Below, piece after piece: positions 25,598-34,283 of a stretch of DNA of 64,000 nucleotides; position 1 is the first letter of the stretch; every line of letters begins with the position of its first letter. The DNA is taken from NCBI RefSeq assembly GCF_023502325.1, contig NZ_JAMFLZ010000002.1, positions 310,001-374,000 of the forward strand, given 5' to 3'. This stretch comes from Wocania_A spongiicola. Its GTDB lineage: Bacteria > Bacteroidota > Bacteroidia > Flavobacteriales > Flavobacteriaceae. Made by a program: the position numbers and the translations under genes. Under the pieces are notes generated by a model. The model worked only from the letters and a program-made list of their open reading frames with translations, had not been told where the DNA came from and made no database searches.

Positions 25598-25609
25598 AAG
25601 TTCTGCCAA

Positions 25610-25641
25610 CATTTTTTGCTTCGCTAAGCTTGCAAAAAATG
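25610..25641 (-). terminator. Inverted repeat between DUF4266 and DUF3570, possible attenuating terminator
   Basis: CATTTTTTGC (25610-25619) and GCAAAAAATG (25632-25641) are perfect complements around a 12-base loop, eight bases after the DUF4266 stop. It has no long T tract, so termination would be partial. The 25458-25649 gap otherwise holds only AT-rich DNA and the palindrome at 25576. Confidence 0.4.
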
Positions 25642-25649
25642 GACATCAC

Positions 25650-25859
25650 TTAATTACAACCACAACCACCACCAGTTTTTCCTCCATTGGCACCCGATGC
25701 TGCTTCGCGATACACTTGAAAATTAGTTTCAAAACGTTCTATAGACATAGAGGAAAGCTTCATGTCTGGATCGTTTATATTTACCTTTTCGTATTCTTTT
25801 ACAGCGACACAAGAGCTTAAACTTGCTAATATTATTAGTACTATTACAATTTTCTTCAT
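25650..25859 (-). CDS. DUF4266 small lipoprotein
   Basis: A 69-residue lipoprotein with lipobox LSSC (Cys17), the conserved stretch VAVKEYEKVNINDPDM, and a glycine-rich end GGKTGGGCGCN with two cysteines. This pattern defines DUF4266. It lies three bases after the ApbE gene and upstream of DUF3570, the usual order. The cysteines at the tail might bind a metal or form a disulfide; the flavinylation motif of known ApbE targets (DGxTGAT) is not present. Function unknown. Confidence 0.88.
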   Translation of the reverse strand: MKKIVIVLIILASLSSCVAVKEYEKVNINDPDMKLSSMSIERFETNFQVYREAASGANGGKTGGGCGCN

Positions 25860-25862
25860 TTA

Positions 25863-26855
25863 CTATATTTTATTGTTTTTAGATTGCACACCTTCCGAAT
25901 AATGTATTTCTCCATGTTCGTCAACTATTATGCAGTCAATAGATTTTAACTGATTTATAAAGTCTAAACCAACATCTTTACCCATTACAAAAATGGAGGT
26001 GGCAAGCGCATCAGCTAATTCTGCACTAGAGGCAAAAACACTCACACTTACTAAACCACTACTAGGGTAGCCGCTTCTAGGATCTATAATATGAGAATAG
26101 GTTTTTCCGTTAAAAGTGACACGTTTTTCATAATTACCAGAGGTTACAATAGCTTTATTATAAATAGGTAGCAGTGCAAAAACTTTATTTTTATTTAATG
26201 GGTTTTTTATGGCAACATTCCAATCCTCACCATTCGGTTGTTTACCCCAAGAATTCAAATCGCCTGAAGCGTTTATAATACCTGAAACAACGCCTTTGTC
26301 CTTTAGAAGCACTTTTGCTTTATCCGCAGCATAGCCTTTCCCGATAGCTCCAAAGCCTATCTTCATGCCTTTCAGTTTTAAGAAAACAGTTTGTGTTTCT
26401 TTGTTTAAAACGATATTGGTGTAACCTACTTTTGATACTGAGTTTTTAATCTCTTCTTCTGAAGGCATTTTGGTCATGCTACCATCAAACTTCCAAATAC
26501 GATCCATAGAAGCATAACTAATATCAAAAGCACCATCTGTAAGTTTTGAAATATGAATAGCCCTTTCAATAAGGTTAAATAATTCTAAATCTACTTTTAC
26601 AGGTTGTACTCCAGCATTTTTATTAATAAGTGAGGTTTGGGAATTAGCACCCCAGGATGATATAAGGTTTTCAATTCTGGTAATTTCGGTTATTGCCAAA
26701 TCTATATACTTGTTGGCCTCATCCTTGGTGGACGATACTACTGTAATGTCAAACCGACTCCCCATCAGCTTTATGGTACGCTTATATGCTTCCTGTGAGT
26801 GAATCCCTAGAACACTCAGGAAAAACATATAGAATGTGATTTTTTTTAACATCAT
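25863..26855 (-). CDS. apbE: FAD:protein FMN transferase
   Basis: Attaches FMN covalently to threonine or serine of target proteins in the periplasm, using FAD and magnesium. The 330-residue protein has a signal peptide (residues 1-20), MGSRFDITVV near 31, the FAD-binding GFGAIGKGYAADKA near 168, NASGDLNSWG near 195, and the metal-binding YSHIIDPRSGYP followed by ADALATSIFVMG near 285. All family motifs are intact. It lies six bases after a thioredoxin gene and three before DUF4266. No protein with the standard flavinylation motif was seen nearby, so its target must be elsewhere or atypical. Confidence 0.96.
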   Translation of the reverse strand: MMLKKITFYMFFLSVLGIHSQEAYKRTIKLMGSRFDITVVSSTKDEANKYIDLAITEITRIENLISSWGANSQTSLINKNAGVQPVKVDLELFNLIERAIHISKLTDGAFDISYASMDRIWKFDGSMTKMPSEEEIKNSVSKVGYTNIVLNKETQTVFLKLKGMKIGFGAIGKGYAADKAKVLLKDKGVVSGIINASGDLNSWGKQPNGEDWNVAIKNPLNKNKVFALLPIYNKAIVTSGNYEKRVTFNGKTYSHIIDPRSGYPSSGLVSVSVFASSAELADALATSIFVMGKDVGLDFINQLKSIDCIIVDEHGEIHYSEGVQSKNNKI

Positions 26856-26861
26856 AAATGA

Positions 26862-27284
26862 TTAGTTATTTAATAAATCAATAAAGCCTTGAGGAGTCGT
26901 TTTTTTATATCCTAATTCTTTTAATACTTTGCCATTTTCATCTAGAACAACAACCAAAGGGAAATACCCTTTCTTATTATATGTTTCAGCTAATAAATTA
27001 TTGTGAGCAGTTTGCGCTTTCGATAAGATATTTTTTTTTCGTCTTGGAAAATCTACTTTAAGCATCACAAAATGTTCCTTTGAATAATCTTGAAAAGCTT
27101 TAGTGCTAAATATGTCGTGATCTAATTTTATACACGGAGCACACCAATCTGACCCCGAAAAGACTAAAATGATATTTTGGTTTTTACTTTGAGCTATAGA
27201 TATAGCTTCATCAAAATCTGTTTTCCACTCTTGAGCAAGACTTGTGCAGCTAATAAGTAACAGTAAATAAAACATGTTTTTCAT
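26862..27284 (-). CDS. Periplasmic thioredoxin-fold protein
   Basis: A 140-residue exported protein (signal peptide about residues 1-18) with one thioredoxin domain. The active site is SDWCAPC (Cys48, Cys51), followed by a conserved PLVVVLDENGKVLKELGY strand region with the cis-proline. It resembles the DUF255-like/thioredoxin_7 group used to reduce or protect periplasmic thiols. It is the first gene of the cluster thioredoxin-ApbE-DUF4266-DUF3570, and probably keeps a partner protein reduced. It is divergent from the sigma factor gene at 27397. Confidence 0.92.
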   Translation of the reverse strand: MKNMFYLLLLISCTSLAQEWKTDFDEAISIAQSKNQNIILVFSGSDWCAPCIKLDHDIFSTKAFQDYSKEHFVMLKVDFPRRKKNILSKAQTAHNNLLAETYNKKGYFPLVVVLDENGKVLKELGYKKTTPQGFIDLLNN

Positions 27285-27396
27285 TTGAGGTATGCTTTTT
27301 ATTTACACCTAAGACACCTAAAAAACAATACACCCTATTTTTTTAGATTTTTTTTTAGACTTTAACTACTTTTGGGCTCATTACTTAGTTTTGATA

Positions 27397-27918
27397 ATGA
27401 TAGAAAAAGAACCATCTATTTGTGAGGAGGAAAATTATAACCAACTGTTTCGTAAGCATTATGAATCAGTGACTAAGTATATTTATTATAAATGCGGAAG
27501 TTTAGAACAAGCTGAAGATATTGTTCAGAATGCATTTGTAAAACTCTGGCAACTTTGTGCTACTATTTCATTTTCTAAAGCAAAATCCTATATCTACAAA
27601 GCTTGTAATAATCTGTTTTTAAATGAGGTTAAGCATCAAAAAGTAGTTTTAAAACATCAACAAACAGTTGTTAAAAAAACAAATAATGAAAGCCCCGAAT
27701 TTTTAATAGAAGTTGATGAGTTTAGAAGTAAACTTAAAAACGCTATCAATCAATTATCAGTAAAAGAACGAGAAGTATTTTTATTAAGTAGAGTTGAGCA
27801 AAAAACATACAAAGAAATTGCAGAAATAACAGGGCTAACAGTTAAGGCTATAGAACGTAGAATGAGTAAAGCTTTACGAGAGTTACGAGATGCTTTAGGA
27901 GGCGAAATTAGAATATAA
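27397..27918 (+). CDS. ECF sigma factor of the FecI-like (Bacteroidota) group
   Basis: A 173-residue sigma factor. Region 2 is SLEQAEDIVQNAFVKLWQL and neighbours (about residues 20-85), region 4 is LSVKEREVFLLSRVEQKTYK and the following helix-turn-helix (about 110-165). I chose the ATG at 27397; a TTG two codons upstream is possible. It is followed after 47 bases by a FecR-type anti-sigma gene and then by a TonB receptor with a signalling-type STN domain, the classic surface-signalling trio. The expected target is the receptor operon downstream. Confidence 0.93.
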   Translation: MIEKEPSICEEENYNQLFRKHYESVTKYIYYKCGSLEQAEDIVQNAFVKLWQLCATISFSKAKSYIYKACNNLFLNEVKHQKVVLKHQQTVVKKTNNESPEFLIEVDEFRSKLKNAINQLSVKEREVFLLSRVEQKTYKEIAEITGLTVKAIERRMSKALRELRDALGGEIRI

Positions 27919-27965
27919 TAGGGTGTTTACATTTTTAATTGTCTTGTTAGTAAGACAGAACGCAT

Positions 27966-28877
27966 ATGGTTGAAAACTACGATACAGATGATACTTTTTT
28001 AGCAAGATGGTTAGCAGGAACACTTTCTGAAGAGGAACGTTTGGCTTTTGAAAAAACCGATGTTTATAAACAACTACGCATTATAAATAGGGAGTCTCAA
28101 TTATTAGAAGGACCAATAATTGACGTAGATGCAGCTTTAAAAATTGTAAAACAAAAAATTAACACTAAGAAGCAGAAACCAAAAGTTATACGCTTATGGT
28201 ATGCTGTTACTGCAGCTGCTGTAATTATAGTTAGCCTGAGCATGTTTTTAAACGCTTCAAAAACATACACAACTGGCATAGGTGAAAAAATGAGTGTAAC
28301 CTTAGAAGATGGTTCAGTAATTGACTTAAATGCGAATTCTAGTTTATCTCATAAACGATTCTTTTGGACAGCAAATAAGGAAGTAAACTTTACTGGAGAG
28401 GGGTATTTTACGATTACCAAAAGTAAAGGGTTTAGTGTGAATACTTCAAAAGGAAAAGTAGAAGTATTGGGGACAGTGTTTAATATAAAAGATAGAACTC
28501 ATTTTGAGTTAAAATGTTATGAAGGCAAAATAAACTTTGTTAGTAATAAAACTAGTCCAGATTCTTATATTCTAACAAAGGGTATGCAAATTAAGATTGA
28601 GGATAAAGAAATAAAAGAAGACACTTTTGTTGAGCAACATCCTGATTGGAAAACGGGTGTATCCAAATTTGTAGAACAACCTTTATCAAAAGTTTTAGAA
28701 GAGCTAACACATATATATCCTATTACATTTCAGATGAATACTATAGATGCTAATAGTATCTTTACAGGTAGTTTTAAGCATAACAATTTAAATGATGCTT
28801 TGCAAACCACGTTAACTCCTATGGGAGTTACATATCAAAAAGCATCAAATGGAAATGTTATTATTTTATCTGAATAA
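27966..28877 (+). CDS. FecR family anti-sigma factor/sensor
   Basis: A 303-residue inner-membrane protein. The N-terminal cytoplasmic part (residues 1-75) includes LARWLAGTLSEEERLAFEK, one membrane helix lies at about 80-97, and the periplasmic FecR domain follows with GEKMSVTLEDGSVIDLNANS (about 105-124) and a C-terminal STN-like DUF4974 region (LSKVLEELTHIYPITFQMNT). It should hold the sigma factor at 27397 inactive until the TonB receptor signals substrate. Spacing to the receptor is three bases, so both are in one operon. Confidence 0.95.
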   Translation: MVENYDTDDTFLARWLAGTLSEEERLAFEKTDVYKQLRIINRESQLLEGPIIDVDAALKIVKQKINTKKQKPKVIRLWYAVTAAAVIIVSLSMFLNASKTYTTGIGEKMSVTLEDGSVIDLNANSSLSHKRFFWTANKEVNFTGEGYFTITKSKGFSVNTSKGKVEVLGTVFNIKDRTHFELKCYEGKINFVSNKTSPDSYILTKGMQIKIEDKEIKEDTFVEQHPDWKTGVSKFVEQPLSKVLEELTHIYPITFQMNTIDANSIFTGSFKHNNLNDALQTTLTPMGVTYQKASNGNVIILSE

Positions 28878-28880
28878 ACA

Positions 28881-31232
28881 ATGAAATACATCCTTTTCTA
28901 TTTAGCGTTATTTGCGTTCACTATTGGAAATACACAACAAAAACTTAATTACAATTATGTAGAAAAACCTTTGGCTTCTGTTATTGCGGACATTCAAAAT
29001 GAAAGCGGTGTTATATTTTCATTTGCAAATGCTATTATTGAAGGTAAACAAATCACATTATCAGAAAAAGACATTACGTTGGATGAACTTTTAGTAATAC
29101 TAGAAGATCAAACAGGATTAAAGTTTAAAAAGGTATCAGAATCTCAAATTATCATTACTCCAAAAGCGAAAACGCCATACAATCAAGTTTTAGATGAAGT
29201 TGTTATTTCTGGATACGTTACTTCTGGTATTGATAGAAATAAAGATGGTTCAATTGATGTAACCAGTAAAAATTTAGGCATACTACCAGGCTTGGTAACT
29301 CCAGATATTTCACAAAGTATGCAACTTATTCCTGGCATTAGTACACTTGATGAGTCGGCAAGTCATATTCAAATTCGTGGAGGAACACCAGATCAAAATT
29401 TAATTCTTTTTGACGATATAAAGCTATATAGTACAGGGTATTTATTTGGTATGTTTTCGGCTTTTAATCCATATGCCACTGAAAAAGCAAGAATATTCAA
29501 ATCTGGGACAAGTGCTGCTTACGGCGATCGTATTTCTGGAATTATAGACATTTCTACAGGTGAAACCGTTCCTGAGAAAAACGAATCTAGTCTTGGCATT
29601 GATGGTTTAAGTATTGATGGATTTTTTAAGAATAAATTGAATGATAAAACAGCATTGTTTCTTTTTGCTCGTCGTTCTTATGCCGATGTCGCTAAAAGTC
29701 CAACGTATAATACCTATGCAGAAACGATTTTTAGAAACACAGGAGCACCCGTTTTTACAGCTGATGGAAGTTCTATTAATTTAGAAACCGATGACGATTA
29801 TACAGAAGATACAAGTACCAACAAATTTTCCTTTTATGATGTTAATGCTAAATTGATTTATCAGCCTTCTGAACAGCATAAAATTATTTTTAGCAATTTA
29901 ATAACCCAAAACACTTTAGATTTTTCATTTGATAAAGCTGGAGAACTTCGTATTGATGATCAGAAAGTTCAAAATTTTGGTACTAGTTTGCGTTGGGATT
30001 TTGATACATCGAATCAACATAAATTAATCGCAAAAACCTATCTGTCTCACTATAAATCTGATTACACCAATTTAGAAATTATCAATGGTAATGTTACTGA
30101 AGAAACCAATAGTAGAAAAAATAAAATTACAGATTTTGGTTTTGAAGTGCAGTCAAAACATACATTTGATAAGAAACATACATTACAATATGGCTATCAG
30201 CTATCTAATACGCAGGTCTATTTTTTATTAGACAAACAAGAAGTATTTGAACCTGAAAGCAATGAATTTGAAGAACTGGATCAGCATAATTTTAAGAATG
30301 CTTTCTTTACTGAATATCAATACCGTTTTAGAAATGCTGGTTTTTTAAGTACAGGGGTGAGAGGTGTTCATTATGGAAGCGTTAAGCGCGCTTTTTTAGA
30401 ACCTAGAATTACTATCGAATATCCAATAAGTAAAGGTTTTAGAGTTAAAACAGCTTTGGAGCGTCGTCATCAACCCATTTCTCAATTGGTCGAATTTAGT
30501 CAAACAGAATTGCGATTAGAAAATAATATATGGCGACTTTCTGATGAACGTTTTCCTTTGTTAAAAAGCGATCAAGTTTCCGGGGGTTTATTGTTTAAAA
30601 AACGAGGCTGGACGTTAGATATTGATGCTTATTATAAAGAATTAGAAGGGCTCACTTCTTTTACAGCAGGGTTTAGCACGCCACAATTAGAACTTTCGCA
30701 AGGGAACAGTTTCATAAAAGGTATTGATGTTTTATTGAAAAAGAAGATTAATACCTATAGAGTTTGGGCTGGTTATACTTATAATGATATTAAGTTTGAG
30801 TTTCCAAGTATCCAAGACGGTCAATTTTCTGGCAACAATGATATCACACATGCCTTTAGGATATCCAATACTTTAAAAGTAGATAGTTGGCAATTATCTT
30901 TAGGATGGCAGTATCGTACAGGTAAACCAGTAACGCCAATAAATTCGTTTAACTCCGTCGGAAATATAGTCGTTTTTGGAAGTGTAAATAGCCAAAGACT
31001 TAAAGCTTTTCATCGTTTAGATGCTTCAGCCATTTATAATTTCACTCCAAGAGAAGATAAAGATTGGAAAGGACAATTAGGGTTTTCAATGTTGAATATT
31101 TATAACAGAAAAACTCCAACTTCTGTAACTTACAGGTCAGAAGATGAGGGCAGCGGCTTAGAATTAAAACAAGTTATTCAACGTTTTTCCTTAGGTTTTA
31201 CACCAAATATTTCTTTCAGATTGTTTTTTTAA
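28881..31232 (+). CDS. TonB-dependent receptor with N-terminal STN signalling domain
   Basis: A 783-residue outer-membrane receptor: signal peptide (residues 1-18), STN domain (about 20-95, starting LNYNYVEKPLASVIADIQNE), plug domain (about 108-225, with DEVVISGYV and IQIRGGTPDQNLILFDDIKL) and a barrel ending RLFF. The STN domain should pass the ligand signal to the FecR protein encoded upstream. The gene for a B12/siderophore-type ABC importer is convergent four bases away. The substrate may be a corrinoid, a siderophore or something else; the location suggests a metal complex but proves nothing. Shorter than SusC proteins and lacking their carboxypeptidase-like domain. Confidence 0.93.
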   Translation: MKYILFYLALFAFTIGNTQQKLNYNYVEKPLASVIADIQNESGVIFSFANAIIEGKQITLSEKDITLDELLVILEDQTGLKFKKVSESQIIITPKAKTPYNQVLDEVVISGYVTSGIDRNKDGSIDVTSKNLGILPGLVTPDISQSMQLIPGISTLDESASHIQIRGGTPDQNLILFDDIKLYSTGYLFGMFSAFNPYATEKARIFKSGTSAAYGDRISGIIDISTGETVPEKNESSLGIDGLSIDGFFKNKLNDKTALFLFARRSYADVAKSPTYNTYAETIFRNTGAPVFTADGSSINLETDDDYTEDTSTNKFSFYDVNAKLIYQPSEQHKIIFSNLITQNTLDFSFDKAGELRIDDQKVQNFGTSLRWDFDTSNQHKLIAKTYLSHYKSDYTNLEIINGNVTEETNSRKNKITDFGFEVQSKHTFDKKHTLQYGYQLSNTQVYFLLDKQEVFEPESNEFEELDQHNFKNAFFTEYQYRFRNAGFLSTGVRGVHYGSVKRAFLEPRITIEYPISKGFRVKTALERRHQPISQLVEFSQTELRLENNIWRLSDERFPLLKSDQVSGGLLFKKRGWTLDIDAYYKELEGLTSFTAGFSTPQLELSQGNSFIKGIDVLLKKKINTYRVWAGYTYNDIKFEFPSIQDGQFSGNNDITHAFRISNTLKVDSWQLSLGWQYRTGKPVTPINSFNSVGNIVVFGSVNSQRLKAFHRLDASAIYNFTPREDKDWKGQLGFSMLNIYNRKTPTSVTYRSEDEGSGLELKQVIQRFSLGFTPNISFRLFF

Positions 31233-31235
31233 AAG

Positions 31236-32030
31236 TTACTTCTTCACCCTAAAACTCCCTGTTATCGAATCAAAAGCAATTAAATCATCTGGGAATAACG
31301 TATCGAAAGTACCTTTTTCAATAAGATTACATGGTTGGTCTGAAACCACATGAGTTTCTGTCATTACAATTAAAGTATCACAAAGTTGGATGGCTAAATC
31401 TATTTCATGCGACGAGAATAAAATAGTTTTTCCTGTATCATTAGCCAATTTCTGGAGCAGTTTTAAAATATAAGCTTTGTGGTACATATCTAGGTGAGTT
31501 GTAGGTTCATCTAGAATGATTAAATCTGTATCTTGAGCCAAGGCTCTGGAAATCATTACCTTTTGTAATTGACCATCACTCAGTTCAAAGCATTTTTTAT
31601 CTTTTAGTGTAGTGATGTTTGTTTGATTTAAAGCCTGATTAACAATTTCTATATCGGTTTTAGATAAATTACCAACCCAGTTTGTATAGGGCTGCCTGCC
31701 AAGAGCCACCAATTCAAAAACTGATAAATTTTTTGATACAATAGGTTCGGTCAACACCAAACTCATCACTTTTGCCAACTCTATTGGGGCATATTTTGAT
31801 AATGCTTTGTCATTAATTAAAATACGACCACTCAGTGGGTTTTGAACTTTGGTGAGTGTTCGTAAAAGTGTAGATTTTCCAATGCCATTTGCACCAATAA
31901 CACCAACAAGCTCTCCTTTCTTTAATGCAATATTAATATTCGAAGCTATAACAGATTTTGATGCCTTAGATGTGTATCCAATAGATAAATTATCGGTTTT
32001 TAAAATGATATGCTTTTTATTTTGCTCCAT
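31236..32030 (-). CDS. btuD: ABC importer ATPase, BtuD/FecE type
   Basis: A 264-residue ATPase with Walker A GANGIGKSTLL (about residues 43-53), signature LSDGQLQKV, Walker B LIILDEPTTHLD and H-loop SSHEID. It powers uptake through the permease encoded just upstream, whose stop shares a base with this start (32030). The family serves B12, haem and Fe-siderophores. I assign B12 or cobinamide because the next region holds CobUTSC and a cobalamin riboswitch, but the sequence alone does not separate these. The symbol is therefore tentative. Confidence 0.85.
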   Translation of the reverse strand: MEQNKKHIILKTDNLSIGYTSKASKSVIASNINIALKKGELVGVIGANGIGKSTLLRTLTKVQNPLSGRILINDKALSKYAPIELAKVMSLVLTEPIVSKNLSVFELVALGRQPYTNWVGNLSKTDIEIVNQALNQTNITTLKDKKCFELSDGQLQKVMISRALAQDTDLIILDEPTTHLDMYHKAYILKLLQKLANDTGKTILFSSHEIDLAIQLCDTLIVMTETHVVSDQPCNLIEKGTFDTLFPDDLIAFDSITGSFRVKK

Positions 32031-33058
32031 TAAAACATCATTTTACGTTTTCTAACTAATAACCAAATTACCACCGGCGCACCAACCAAAGATGTTATGG
32101 CATTAATTGGGAGTGTATAATCGCTATTTGGTAATTGTGAGATGCTATCGCAAACAAGCATAACAATAGCTCCAAATAGAAAAACGGCAGGTAATAAAAT
32201 CTTATGATTTGAGGTGTTAAAAATTTGTCTGGTCATATGCGGAATAGCCAAGCCTATAAAAGCAATAGGACCAGTAAATGCCGTAATTGTCCCAGCAAGT
32301 AAACTGGTAGCGATAATAATTAATAATCGGCTTTGTTTTATGTTAAGTCCTAAACTTTTAGCGTAATTTTCACCAAGTAATAGTGTGTTTAAAGTTTTTA
32401 TAGACGTTAAACTAAGCAATAAACCAAGGGTGTAAATAACAAACAAAATAAGAAGTTCATGCCATGATAAACTTCCTAAACTACCAAAGCCCCAGAAGTA
32501 GTATTGTTGTAATTCTTCCGCAGAGCTAAAATAAGAGAGTACATTAACCACAGCAGTAGAAATACTACCAAACATTAAACCTATAATCAAAATAGCCATA
32601 GTGTCTCTCACTTTTGTAGAGACCACCAAAACGGTTAATAACACAAGAAAACTACCTAAAGTTGCAGCAATAACGATACTCCATTTAGATGCCAAAACAC
32701 CTAGCATAACACCACCAAATAAAGAAGCGCCCATGGTTACGACAGCGACACCTAAACTGGCTCCAGAAGTGATACCCAAAACAAAAGGACCAGCTAAAGG
32801 ATTCCGGAAAAGTGTTTGCATCATTAATCCTGAAATGCCTAATCCAGAACCCACAACAATGGCTGTTAGTGCCTTTGGTAGTCTATAATCCATAATAATA
32901 TGTTGCCAAGAGGTATTATCAATGCTTCCAAATAGACTGTTAAAAATGGCAGTATTAGGAATAGAAATTGAACCTAAACTTATGTTAATAAAAAAGCAGA
33001 GAATTAGTAGTACAATAAGTACTAAAAATGCGATGCTATAAGTTTTTGTTTCTGCCAA
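32030..33058 (-). CDS. btuC: ABC importer permease, BtuC/FecCD type
   Basis: A 342-residue inner-membrane permease with about ten helices. Family landmarks are the NPLAGPFVLGITSGASLGVA loop (about residues 87-106) and GLAIPHMTRQIF near 272, the loop that contacts the ATPase. It starts directly after the binding-protein stop and is followed without gap by the ATPase gene, so the three form one unit from 34198 to 31236. Corrinoid transport is inferred from the neighbourhood; iron-siderophore uptake is the alternative. Confidence 0.87.
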   Translation of the reverse strand: MAETKTYSIAFLVLIVLLILCFFINISLGSISIPNTAIFNSLFGSIDNTSWQHIIMDYRLPKALTAIVVGSGLGISGLMMQTLFRNPLAGPFVLGITSGASLGVAVVTMGASLFGGVMLGVLASKWSIVIAATLGSFLVLLTVLVVSTKVRDTMAILIIGLMFGSISTAVVNVLSYFSSAEELQQYYFWGFGSLGSLSWHELLILFVIYTLGLLLSLTSIKTLNTLLLGENYAKSLGLNIKQSRLLIIIATSLLAGTITAFTGPIAFIGLAIPHMTRQIFNTSNHKILLPAVFLFGAIVMLVCDSISQLPNSDYTLPINAITSLVGAPVVIWLLVRKRKMMF

Positions 33059-34198
33059 TTATTCTAAACGTTTAAAAAAGAAATTTTCGTAATTAGAAAA
33101 TACTTCGGGATGAGCAATATTAATAATATCTTTTAAAATGATGTCAGGACGCAAAGGTCCTAATTCATAATATAACAAGCCACCCATTGGTCCAATTTTA
33201 TTAGTATAGGTGTAAATATTATTCGTTTTAAAAGCATCAAAATAGCCATACCCCTTATGCTGCTCTTCCATTTGCGCTCTGGTTTGAAATGAGCCTGCGC
33301 CAATCCACAATTCTGCATTAATAGCTTTCTCTAACACATTTTCAAAGTTAAGTTGAAGGCTACCATTGGCATCGCTATCTTTCCAAAGGTAATCTGTATT
33401 GGCATCTTCCAGATATTTTGCTACAAAACTTTTACCTCCAGGAATATTCCAGACATCTTTAAACATCGATCCCGAAAATACCACAGGCTTATCATTTGAT
33501 TTAGAAGCATTCTTTTTAGCTTCTATGTAATTGTTTTCAATAGCATTAAAAATACTATCTGCTTCCTTTTGCTTATCAAAAAACGCTGCAATAAATTTTA
33601 TCCATTCAGCTCGCCCTAAAGGATGTTGTTCGGTCCATGCACCATCTAAAACAACGGGAATTCCAAATTTTTCAATCTGATCTAGTGTTTTGTTATTCCC
33701 ATTTACCGAAAACCCAATAACCAATTCAGGTTGTAAATCCAGCAGTAATTCCATGTTAAGATCTAAATCGCTGTTTAAATCTTTCACTTCACCCTTTTCA
33801 ATGCGAGCTCTGGTTTTTTCTGAAGAAATATATTTAGTACTCGGAAAACCAACCAATTTGTCATCCACATTCAAATATTCAAGTGACGGAATATTCGTGG
33901 TAGACATCACCACAACTTTTTCAATAGGTAATGAAACAAGAATGTCTTTATCACTAATTTTTGGAGCGGATTGTCCTTTTTCAACTAAAATATAGCGATA
34001 TGTATCTTGACTTTTAGGCCAAGGCGATGTCACTATAATTTCTTTGTAAGTAGGATAATTAGAAATTGTAAACCCTTTAGCATAGGTTATAGTTTGCTTT
34101 TGAAACTCTACAGAAGGTAACGTTCCAGTAATCCCCTTGTCGTTTTTACATGATGTAAAAGACAAAACACAAAGGCATAGAAAAAGTATAAAACGCAT
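33059..34198 (-). CDS. btuF: Corrinoid/siderophore-type ABC binding lipoprotein
   Basis: The start at ATG 34198 gives a clean lipoprotein signal with lipobox FTSC; a frame open nine codons further up adds nothing typical. The 379-residue protein has the two-lobed helical-backbone metal-receptor fold: VVVMSTTNIPSLEYLNVDDK in the first lobe, DLQPELVIGF, and GKSFVAKYLEDANTDYLW in the second. It captures ligand in the periplasm for the BtuC-type permease. Longer than BtuF of E. coli and closer to the FepB/FecB-like group in length. Divergent from the PP-loop gene at 34284. Confidence 0.85.
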   Translation of the reverse strand: MRFILFLCLCVLSFTSCKNDKGITGTLPSVEFQKQTITYAKGFTISNYPTYKEIIVTSPWPKSQDTYRYILVEKGQSAPKISDKDILVSLPIEKVVVMSTTNIPSLEYLNVDDKLVGFPSTKYISSEKTRARIEKGEVKDLNSDLDLNMELLLDLQPELVIGFSVNGNNKTLDQIEKFGIPVVLDGAWTEQHPLGRAEWIKFIAAFFDKQKEADSIFNAIENNYIEAKKNASKSNDKPVVFSGSMFKDVWNIPGGKSFVAKYLEDANTDYLWKDSDANGSLQLNFENVLEKAINAELWIGAGSFQTRAQMEEQHKGYGYFDAFKTNNIYTYTNKIGPMGGLLYYELGPLRPDIILKDIINIAHPEVFSNYENFFFKRLE

Positions 34199-34232
34199 AG
34201 TCTTAAATTGAAACTCAAAGGTCATTATTTTT

Positions 34233-34264
34233 TTTGTAATACCGTAGACTTAAGGTTACTTTTG
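34233..34264 (+). promoter_or_regulatory. Predicted promoter for the first PP-loop gene
   Basis: TTTG at 34233-34236, a 20-base spacer and TACTTTTG at 34257-34264 match the Bacteroidota -33/-7 consensus TTTG and TAnnTTTG. Transcription should start about 12 bases before the ATG at 34284. Confidence 0.65.
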
Positions 34265-34283
34265 AGCGATTAAAATACAAAAG

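Noticed and set aside
27371..27393. TTTG and TAGTTTTG as a promoter for the sigma gene at 27397
   Set aside because: Spacing is 11 bases, and the -7 element would put the transcript start at or after the ATG.
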